From: an uncultured Eubacteriales bacterium | Lineage (GTDB): Bacteria; Bacillota; Clostridia; Christensenellales; Aristaeellaceae | Assembly (NCBI GenBank): GCA_902790345.1 | Contig: CADARO010000030.1 | Coordinates: forward strand, 1 to 34,755 | Reading direction: 5' to 3' | Length of the DNA: 34,755 nucleotides | Part shown: positions 29,941 through 34,755 of the stretch, one piece after another | Layout of the letters: the number at the start of each line of letters is the position of its first letter | Numbering within the stretch: the stretch's first letter is position 1 | Translations under genes and position numbers: made by a program | Notes under the pieces: generated by a model | The model's database searches: none | Seen by the model: the letters and a program-made list of their open reading frames with translations, nothing else | What the model was told of the DNA's origin: nothing

Positions 29941-31098
29941 TCAATCGTTTTCACTGTTCAGAATCATCCGGTACAGCGCGTCATCCTCACTCAGCCCGCA
30001 CACCGCGCCCACGGCCTCCGGCAGACCCTTTTCCTCCACGAGGCCGCGCACATACGCCGTGCCGAGGTCGTCATGGATGAAGTCGAAGCCCGCCCGAATC
30101 GCCCGGACGATGGTCTCCGGCCGTCCGCCCGCAGCCAGGCACAGCCGGGCCGGGCCGCACAGCCGGTCGCTGGCGGAGAGCTTGCGCCGGGTGTCCGCGC
30201 CCAGGCGGGGCAGGTCGTCGTTGATGGCGGGATTATCCAGCAGGTCGATGATCTTCCCGCGCCAGGCGGTCATCTCCGCCCCGGAAAAGCCGAAGGCGCG
30301 GCTCAGGCCCAGCGAGGCCTCCTCCAGTGCCCGCCGCGTCAGATCGCGCAGGCCTTCGTCTCTCATGCAGTCCAGCACGGTGGCATAGCCCTTCTTCACG
30401 CCCAGATAGCAGCACAGCGCGTGGGCCATGTTCAGGGTGTAGAGCTTTCGGGTCTCCTCGGCCCGCACGTCCTGGCTCAGGCGCACATGGGGAAGCCTGG
30501 GCGGCTCGCCCTTCAGCTGATGAAGGCCGATGGCCTGCTCGGGCCAGCCGTTGTTCAGCAGGGCCAGGGGATCCTCCGCCCGCATGGCCTCGGTGGCCAC
30601 GGGGGAGATGCACATGGCCGCAATGCCGGTCACGCCCACGCGCTCCTGAAAATACGCCAGCGCGTCACCGGTGAGCCGCTCCGCCATGAGGCGCGTGAAG
30701 GCCTCGTCCGGCGCGGTCATGTTCACGTTCATCATCACGTCCATTGGCCCGCAATCGGCCTGCGCCCGGGCGGTGAAGAGGGGCGTCAGCATGTCGGCCA
30801 CCTGGCCCAGCTTCGGCTCGTGCACGGCGATGTCCAGCAGCAGGCCTTCCTCCCGGAATACCCGCGAGAGCGCGTCGGCGTCGCCCGTGTGCAGCGCGGT
30901 GAAGCCGCCCTCCACGCGGACGCGCTCCACGCCCGCCCGTGTGGCCCGGAACACGGTGTAGGCCCCGCGCTCGTTGAGCCGGCGCACCAGCTCCCCGTCG
31001 ATATCCACAAACACCACGCGCCAGCCGGGCTCGCGGAACAGCCCGGCGACGAATCCGCGGCCGATGCGGCCCGCGCCCCAGATGACCAGCGTTCGCAT
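29941..31098 (-). CDS. Mannitol-1-phosphate 5-dehydrogenase-like protein
   Basis: The 385-residue protein belongs to the long-chain mannitol dehydrogenase family. It has an N-terminal NAD motif GAGRIGRGF (8-16), a central LYTLNMAHALCCYLG block containing the conserved Asn-x-x-His, and the C-terminal NDDLPRLGADTRRKLSASDR segment. MtlD converts mannitol-1-phosphate to fructose-6-phosphate; other family members act on sorbitol- or arabitol-phosphates or uronates, so the exact substrate is not fixed. The start at 31098 follows GGAGGG. It is the first gene of the two-gene minus-strand unit with the SorE-like dehydrogenase. Confidence 0.84.
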   Translation of the reverse strand: MRTLVIWGAGRIGRGFVAGLFREPGWRVVFVDIDGELVRRLNERGAYTVFRATRAGVERVRVEGGFTALHTGDADALSRVFREEGLLLDIAVHEPKLGQVADMLTPLFTARAQADCGPMDVMMNVNMTAPDEAFTRLMAERLTGDALAYFQERVGVTGIAAMCISPVATEAMRAEDPLALLNNGWPEQAIGLHQLKGEPPRLPHVRLSQDVRAEETRKLYTLNMAHALCCYLGVKKGYATVLDCMRDEGLRDLTRRALEEASLGLSRAFGFSGAEMTAWRGKIIDLLDNPAINDDLPRLGADTRRKLSASDRLCGPARLCLAAGGRPETIVRAIRAGFDFIHDDLGTAYVRGLVEEKGLPEAVGAVCGLSEDDALYRMILNSEND

Positions 31099-31130
31099 AA
31101 TTGCCCTCCGAAACGGCTTTTTTCATTTAT

Positions 31131-31159
31131 ATTATATATCACTTTCTGAAAAAGCGAAA
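31131..31159 (-). promoter_or_regulatory. Promoter of the polyol dehydrogenase pair
   Basis: On the minus strand a perfect TATAAT (31136-31131) has a weak -35 TTTCGC (31159-31154) 17 bases upstream. The weak -35 suggests an activator-dependent promoter, which would suit a sugar operon. Confidence 0.55.
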
Positions 31160-31228
31160 GGGTGTTTTTACGGAAATTTCATGGCGGCGCGGGCGGGTTA
31201 AGTTCTGCCGGGGCCCGGGAGATTAGTA

Positions 31229-31258
31229 TTGTCTTACTCGCCCGGCTCATGGTATAAT
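31229..31258 (+). promoter_or_regulatory. Promoter of the rubrerythrin gene
   Basis: TTGTCT (31229-31234) and TATAAT (31253-31258) have an 18-base spacer, and TGG directly precedes the -10 as in extended -10 promoters. Confidence 0.7.
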
Positions 31259-31324
31259 ATCCGCGTAAAGCTGCCGAACGGGCAGAGAATACGGACTATT
31301 TCACTGAATGAGGAGGACATGATT

Positions 31325-31870
31325 ATGGCGAAATGGGTATGTTCTATCTGCGGTTATGTGTATGAGGGCGAGCAGGCTCCCGAGCAGTGCCCGGTGTGCA
31401 AGGCTCCGGCCAGCAAGTTCGTGAAGCAGAGTGGTGAGATGACCTGGGCGGCCGAGCACGTGGTCGGCGTGGCGGCGGACGTTCCGGAAGAGATCAAGCA
31501 GGGCCTGCGCGAGAACTTCAACGGCGAGTGCAGCGAGGTCGGCATGTATCTGGCCATGGCGCGCGTCGCGTTCCGCGAGGGCTATCCGGAGATCGGCCTG
31601 TACTGGGAAAAGGCCGCCTACGAAGAGGCCGAGCACGCCGCCAAGTTCGCCGAGCTGCTGGGCGAGGTCGTGTATCCCAGCACCAAGAAGAACCTGGAAG
31701 TCCGCGTCGAGGCCGAGAACGGCGCCACCGCCGGCAAGACCGAGCTGGCCAAGAAGGCCAAGGCGCTCAACCTGGACGCCATTCATGACACCGTGCATGA
31801 GATGGCGCGGGACGAAGCCCGACATGGGAAGGCGTTCAAGGGGCTGCTGGAGAGGTATTTCGGGAAGTAA
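31325..31870 (+). CDS. Reverse rubrerythrin (N-terminal rubredoxin domain)
   Basis: The 181-residue protein has a rubredoxin-like iron site first, [10 protein letters not shown] (Cys6, Cys9) and CPVC (Cys22, Cys25). A ferritin-like diiron domain follows, with [14 protein letters not shown] around Glu68, [12 protein letters not shown] around 98-108 and [13 protein letters not shown] with Glu164 and His167. This domain order is the reverse of classical rubrerythrin and is typical of the clostridial revRbr proteins, which act as NADH-linked peroxidases that protect anaerobes from oxygen and peroxide. ATG 31325 is chosen because GAGGAGG is 8 bases upstream; ATG 31319 is only 2-3 bases from that site. 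It is a single-gene unit with promoter and terminator. Confidence 0.93.
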   Translation: MAKWVCSICGYVYEGEQAPEQCPVCKAPASKFVKQSGEMTWAAEHVVGVAADVPEEIKQGLRENFNGECSEVGMYLAMARVAFREGYPEIGLYWEKAAYEEAEHAAKFAELLGEVVYPSTKKNLEVRVEAENGATAGKTELAKKAKALNLDAIHDTVHEMARDEARHGKAFKGLLERYFGK

Positions 31871-31896
31871 GAAACCTTATATTTCAAGGACTTTGG

Positions 31897-31931
31897 GGAG
31901 TGACGCTGAAGGGCGTCGCTCCTTTTTCTTT
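31897..31931 (+). terminator. Terminator after rubrerythrin
   Basis: GGAGTGACGC (31897-31906) pairs with GCGTCGCTCC (31913-31922), with one T-G wobble and a 6-base loop. It is followed by TTTTTCTTTT. Confidence 0.9.
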
Positions 31932-32553
31932 TGCTCTCGACACTAACAGTTGTGTCTTGGTTGTGCCTACCCCCTTTCCAGCAGCAAAAAACTGCCTGTT
32001 TTCTCTCAAAGGTTGTGCCTCCAAAAGTTGGGACCCTTTCGCAACGACATTATAGCATGAAGTAGCAGGCAAATCAACGACATCTTCGATACAAGTTGCA
32101 ATTCAGAATACCACATCCCGCAAACAACTCTGATACATCTTTCAATCAAATAAAGGCATTGAAATCACTGGTCTATTGAGCCTTCGTGGGGGTAAGGGCA
32201 GGAATTTGAATCCTGCTCCGTTTATTTTTCGATATGATCCGAATGAACAATTGATGAAGCCGCCACGAATTATAACGCGCTTTGGCATTTATAATATTCA
32301 AGTTTTGCCTCGGCTGCTTCCCAAAGTAGCCACCATGACTTCACACTGTCAATATGGGAAAAACACAGAATAGTAGTTAGTTAGGTCTTATTGTACGAAG
32401 AACACCTCATCCCAATTCGTTAACTGATTGTAAAAAAAACTGCCGGATACTTTATTTTTCGTCTTCTAGAAATCCATTATAAATCAAGGCATTTCAGATC
32501 AATGATCTTATTACTGCGGCTATTATTGCGCGTCGTTCAACGCCATTACATAG
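31932..32553. other. AT-rich intergenic region without a convincing gene
   Basis: No open frame here has a ribosome binding site and plausible composition. It holds a minus-strand promoter (32049-32077), two copies of the decamer GGTTGTGCCT (31959-31968 and 32011-32020), and a hairpin near 32206-32224 (GCAGGA/TCCTGC) that resembles a tRNA T-arm but lacks the rest of a cloverleaf. The composition shift starts here and continues to the window end. Confidence 0.5.
32049..32077 (-). promoter_or_regulatory. Minus-strand promoter with no gene behind it
   Basis: TTGATT (32077-32072) and a perfect TATAAT (32054-32049) are 17 bases apart on the minus strand. The transcript would run toward 31900, across the two AGGCACAACC decamers, and could be a small RNA; a 62-residue frame in this area starts within the promoter and is not credible as a protein. 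Confidence 0.5.
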
Positions 32554-32586
32554 TATAATACAGTCACAAGGTTGAGGGAAACAACC
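32554..32586 (+). promoter_or_regulatory. -10 box and 5' hairpin of the gene at 32653
   Basis: TATAAT at 32554-32559 lies 93 bases before the start codon without a good -35 at the right distance. A hairpin GGTTG (32570-32574) / CAACC (32582-32586) would form the extreme 5' end of the transcript. Confidence 0.5.
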
Positions 32587-32652
32587 GAGACCATGAAACA
32601 AAAAAAGCCACGGTGGGGCTAAAACAATACCGCCGATAAGGAAGGAAAGAAC

Positions 32653-32922
32653 ATGAAGAAGGATGTCAAAGTAATCGAAATCAAGTCTATCGCAGCCAAT
32701 GGCAACGACCGCACTGTTTATGTGATTGGTAGTCTGGACCTGACTGTCTCTGATGTCTGTCAGAGCGAGGACATCCCTGTGCTGTCCATCATCTCCACCC
32801 GCGAAACCATGCCGATGTCTCAGGCAGAAGCCCTGGAATACACTTTCTGCCATCATATGGCCCATGTCCTTGATCCTAATGTTACCTACGCAAAGGTCAG
32901 AATTCACTCCTGTATCGCATAA
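32653..32922 (+). CDS. Small protein of unknown function
   Basis: The 89-residue protein starts at ATG 32653 after AAGGAAGG. I do not recognise a family. It begins MKKDVKVIEIKSIAANGNDR, then VYVIGSLDLTVSDVCQSEDIPVLSI, and ends with a helix-like AEALEYTFCHHMAHVLD followed by YAKVRIHS. The pattern of three or four strands with one helix suggests a small alpha/beta domain; no membrane segment is seen. Three cysteines and three histidines, two of them in CHH, could allow metal binding, but spacing gives no known motif. Codon use is less GC-rich than in the main chromosome. It stands at the head of an island of small unknown proteins, 86 bases before the next gene. Confidence 0.62.
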   Translation: MKKDVKVIEIKSIAANGNDRTVYVIGSLDLTVSDVCQSEDIPVLSIISTRETMPMSQAEALEYTFCHHMAHVLDPNVTYAKVRIHSCIA

Positions 32923-33008
32923 TATCTAGGACCCATAGTCATCCAATAAAGATATACTTTAATAATTCAGTGAAGGAAAACACTTACAAACCAGAAAGGA
33001 ATTTCATT

Positions 33009-33449
33009 ATGTATAACATCTACCTCAACCACAAGAACCACACCATCGAGATGAACAAGACCACTGCCAAGGCTGCTTCCATCTTCGGGTCCGAAGAGTA
33101 CAACGCTCTCCAGGCTACACGCCGCGACTATCCCACATATCGTGTTGTGACTGTTGCCAAGAAGAATGCTAAGCCTGCCTACAAGGGTCTCACCTGCGAG
33201 TACATTGAGAAATACATCAAGGCGCATGATGACGAAGAGCAGTCCATCATGGCTGAGTACAAGATGCTGCGCGGCAAGAGCGAAGCTGGTAGGGATGCCA
33301 TGGCTGACGATGCCAAGTATGCTGTCATCAAGGAATGGTTCTTCATGACCTTCCCCCAGATCGAAAAGTTCCACTCTGACCGCGAAGTCCTGTTGGAAAA
33401 GGTCAACCAGCGCATTGCTGCGAAGCAGGCGGCGAAGAAAGCCGCCTGA
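33009..33449 (+). CDS. Unknown protein, first of two tandem paralogues
   Basis: The 146-residue protein starts at ATG 33009 after AGAAAGGA. It shares with the next gene a pattern of NH(K/A)NHTI(E/V)M at residues 7-15, AK near 20, SEEYxxLQxxRRDYPxYxVV at 28-47, YKGLTxxYxExYI around 58-70 and YxVIKxWFxxxxPxIxxF around 103-121. The C-terminus is Lys/Ala-rich (AAKQAAKKAA). There is no signal or membrane segment. The conserved basic and aromatic positions (RRDYP, YKGLT) suggest nucleic-acid or protein binding, but this is inference and no function is known to me. Such short proteins are often found in integrated elements of gut Clostridia. Confidence 0.72.
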   Translation: MYNIYLNHKNHTIEMNKTTAKAASIFGSEEYNALQATRRDYPTYRVVTVAKKNAKPAYKGLTCEYIEKYIKAHDDEEQSIMAEYKMLRGKSEAGRDAMADDAKYAVIKEWFFMTFPQIEKFHSDREVLLEKVNQRIAAKQAAKKAA

Positions 33450-33504
33450 CTTCCCTCAGGATTGTCCTTATCACACACTCGACCAATTGGAAAGGGCTAT
33501 CATT

Positions 33505-33963
33505 GTGAAAAACACGCTAACCATCAATCACGCCAATCACACCATCGTCATGGACCGTACCTTCGCCAAGTTCGCCGTCAACACAATGAGCGAGGAATAC
33601 ACCCACCTTCAACAGGTCCGCCGCGATTACCCCAATTATCAGGTTGTTCAGCGCCACATCCGCACCAACAGCTTCAAAAATACCTACAAGGGACTGACCT
33701 ACGACTACATGGAAGAGTACATCATGACGCACGGCACAAACGAAGAACGGCTTGCGAATTTCAAGGAATATTCCGAAATGCGCATCATAGCCGCGTGCCA
33801 CAGCAAAGCATTCCGCTATCCCGTCATCAAGAGTTGGTTCCTGGATAAGTATCCTGAGATTATGAATTTCGGGATGACTGTAATTGAGGCGGCAAATGTG
33901 ATTGAGGAAGGCACAGATTCTAGGTTGACCGCATTGCCTGAATCGGAAGAAAAGGCCTCATGA
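33505..33963 (+). CDS. Unknown protein, second of two tandem paralogues
   Basis: The 152-residue protein starts at GTG 33505, with GGAAAGGG ending 8 bases upstream; a longer frame to 33415 runs through the end of the previous gene and lacks a site. It matches its neighbour over the whole length (NHANHTIVM, SEEYTHLQQVRRDYPNYQVV, YKGLTYDYMEEYI, YPVIKSWFLDKYPEI), though identity is moderate, so the duplication is not recent. It has a short insertion after RHIRTNSFKN and an acidic tail (EESEEKA-like) instead of the Lys/Ala tail. The 55-base gap supports one transcript with the first paralogue. Function unknown. Confidence 0.72.
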   Translation: MKNTLTINHANHTIVMDRTFAKFAVNTMSEEYTHLQQVRRDYPNYQVVQRHIRTNSFKNTYKGLTYDYMEEYIMTHGTNEERLANFKEYSEMRIIAACHSKAFRYPVIKSWFLDKYPEIMNFGMTVIEAANVIEEGTDSRLTALPESEEKAS

Positions 33964-34018
33964 TACAGTATTAGGTCATTATCTTGAAAAAAGCCAAATA
34001 TCCAACTCTTTCAAGTAT

Positions 34019-34070
34019 TTGATTTCTTTCTGAATTTATATTATAATTATTACAGAAAGAAGGAAAGGAG
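34019..34070 (+). promoter_or_regulatory. Repeated promoter module, copy 1
   Basis: TTGATT (34019-34024) and TATAAT (34042-34047) have a 17-base spacer that contains TCTGAATTT. The surrounding sequence, from an AAAAGCC block near 33988 to GGAAAGGAG at 34062-34070, closely matches copy 2 at about 34649-34730. It drives the gene at 34192 through a leader of about 140 bases, which holds a small hairpin TGCGG/CCGCA (34155-34170). It also holds a possible 22-codon frame starting at GTG 34074. Confidence 0.78.
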
Positions 34071-34191
34071 ATTGTGTTATCACATGAATTGGAAATAGGT
34101 ACGGCATATATAACAGCTCTATACAAATCAAGAAATTAAACTAAACAAATGAATTGCGGAGTAAACCGCATAAAAAACAGAAAGGCGACAT

Positions 34192-34563
34192 ATGTATAAT
34201 AATAATTCTTTTAATCCAGAAAGTATTTTTAACAACGACGATTCTATCGGCATTAGTATTTTCACTGATATAGAAATGATTGAAGGGCTAGAAAAAGAGT
34301 TCAATGTCAATTGTATGGCACTAAAAAATGAAATGTTTGGCTTTGGTGTATGGTTCACAGAAAACGGTATGTATGGGGTCTACGGAGATACTTCCGAGAA
34401 AAAGGAACTTATTAGTCTCTATTGGGACGATAATGCTGAACAGATTAATCAGGCTTTTGATAATGCGGAAACCTTAGAGGAAGCTATTGAAGCAGCTAAT
34501 GCAGCAATAATTGGAACAATCCTTGAGATTTATCAATACCTTTATAAAGAGTATTCTGCTTAA
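34192..34563 (+). CDS. Small acidic protein of unknown function
   Basis: The 123-residue protein starts at ATG 34192 after AGAAAGGCG. It is strongly acidic and Asn-rich at the start (MYNNNSFNPESIFNNDDS), then has strand-like FGFGVWFTENGMYGVYGDTS and ELISLYWDD, and ends in a long helix (AETLEEAIEAANAAIIGTILEIYQYLYKEY). I do not recognise a family. The fold could be a small alpha-beta domain with an amphipathic C-terminal helix. The low GC content and AT-rich codons differ sharply from the first 27 kb, pointing to a different origin. It is a single-gene unit between copy 1 of the promoter module and a strong terminator. Confidence 0.68.
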   Translation: MYNNNSFNPESIFNNDDSIGISIFTDIEMIEGLEKEFNVNCMALKNEMFGFGVWFTENGMYGVYGDTSEKKELISLYWDDNAEQINQAFDNAETLEEAIEAANAAIIGTILEIYQYLYKEYSA

Positions 34564-34598
34564 AATACATTCTCGTTTTATATACAAAACCACATTCC

Positions 34599-34640
34599 AA
34601 AGATGGAAGCTCAGCGCGGCTTCCATCTTTTCTTTTTGTT
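34599..34640 (+). terminator. Terminator after the gene at 34192
   Basis: AAAGATGGAAGC (34599-34610) pairs perfectly with GCTTCCATCTTT (34619-34630) around an 8-base loop and is followed by TCTTTTTGTT. Confidence 0.92.
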
Positions 34641-34678
34641 CAATACTGAAAAGCCTAACATTTGACTTTCCCTATCAT

Positions 34679-34748
34679 TTGCCTTTTATCTGAATTTGTA
34701 TTATAATATAAATAGAAACAAGGAAAGAAGCGCTTCATTCCCTGTTTC
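34679..34748 (+). promoter_or_regulatory. Repeated promoter module, copy 2, running into a long hairpin
   Basis: TTGCCT (34679-34684) and TATAAT (34702-34707) have a 17-base spacer with TCTGAATTT, as in copy 1. Directly after the expected start point a near-perfect 34-base palindrome spans 34715-34748: GAAACA/TGTTTC outside and GAAGC/GCTTC at the centre, with 15 of 17 pairs. The downstream gene lies beyond the window. Confidence 0.75.
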
Positions 34749-34755
34749 TAATACT

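Noticed and set aside
28804..31149. A 781-codon plus-strand open frame across both polyol dehydrogenase genes
   Set aside because: It mirrors two well-recognised minus-strand genes and reads as repetitive Val/Gly/His/Gln sequence without any motif.
32206..32224. GCAGGA/TCCTGC stem with a 7-base loop that on the minus strand reads TTCAAAT, like a tRNA T-arm
   Set aside because: No acceptor, D or anticodon arm can be folded at the right distance on either strand.
34074..34142. A 22-codon frame starting at GTG in the leader of the gene at 34192
   Set aside because: The start is only 3 bases from the best Shine-Dalgarno-like sequence, and the peptide has no recognisable feature; kept only as a remark in the promoter entry.
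1..34755. CRISPR arrays, insertion sequences, rRNA genes and complete tRNA genes
   Set aside because: No regularly spaced repeats, transposase motifs, rRNA blocks or foldable cloverleafs were found on either strand.

Overview
The window looks like a chromosomal stretch from an anaerobic, GC-rich member of the Bacillota, most likely a gut-type Clostridia. The reasons are strong AGGAGG ribosome binding sites, many TTGACA/TATAAT promoters with 17-base spacers, a Gram-positive short SecE, an L10-type leader, a rubredoxin-first rubrerythrin, and TrkA/TrkH potassium uptake. The genus cannot be fixed from sequence reading alone. Codon use is strongly GC-biased up to about 27.2 kb. It becomes clearly more AT-rich in two islands, about 27.2-28.6 kb and 31.9-34.75 kb.

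Layout. 1-97 is the end of tuf (EF-Tu). 193-2694 holds two membrane-anchored surface proteins, the first with a phosphodiester glycosidase domain. 2995-5538 is the rpmG-secE-nusG-rplK-rplA block, with two copies of a stem/asymmetric-loop element placed just ahead of rplK and rplA that look like L1 autoregulatory operators. The usual continuation rplJ-rplL does not follow directly. About 8 kb of unrelated genes intervene: a phosphodiesterase, DegV, a metallophosphoesterase, an unusual ParB-like/BMP fusion, CysK, a DUF3783 protein and a large glycosidase-like protein. Then comes an L10 leader with rplJ-rplL (13550-14739), and rpoB does not follow.

14750-20134 carries an M20 amidohydrolase, an AAA ATPase, a cation-diffusion-facilitator gene broken by an internal deletion and frameshift, a C39-like cysteine peptidase homologue, a HicB-like antitoxin with a nonsense-truncated HicA, and a MerR-TipAS regulator with its 19-base-spacer promoter. 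20147-22965 is the trkA-trkH potassium uptake operon. 23079-24282 holds a DUF1294 protein and a conserved protein of unknown function. 24351-27178 is a compact three-gene operon (esterase, esterase, ATP-grasp ligase) that looks like a small biosynthetic or modification cassette.

27179-28088 has no convincing gene but contains inverted repeats. 28089-28492 is an orphan double-glycine-leader peptide behind a consensus promoter. 28645-31098 (minus) is a polyol/sugar-phosphate dehydrogenase pair, followed by reverse rubrerythrin (31325-31870). The last 2.8 kb is an AT-richer island of small unknown proteins, two of them tandem paralogues. It also has a promoter module of about 80 bases that occurs twice; the second copy runs straight into a near-perfect hairpin at the window edge.

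The strongest candidates for something undescribed are the signal-less ParB-like/BMP fusion, the esterase-esterase-ATP-grasp operon, the orphan GG-leader peptide, and the small-protein island with repeated promoters.
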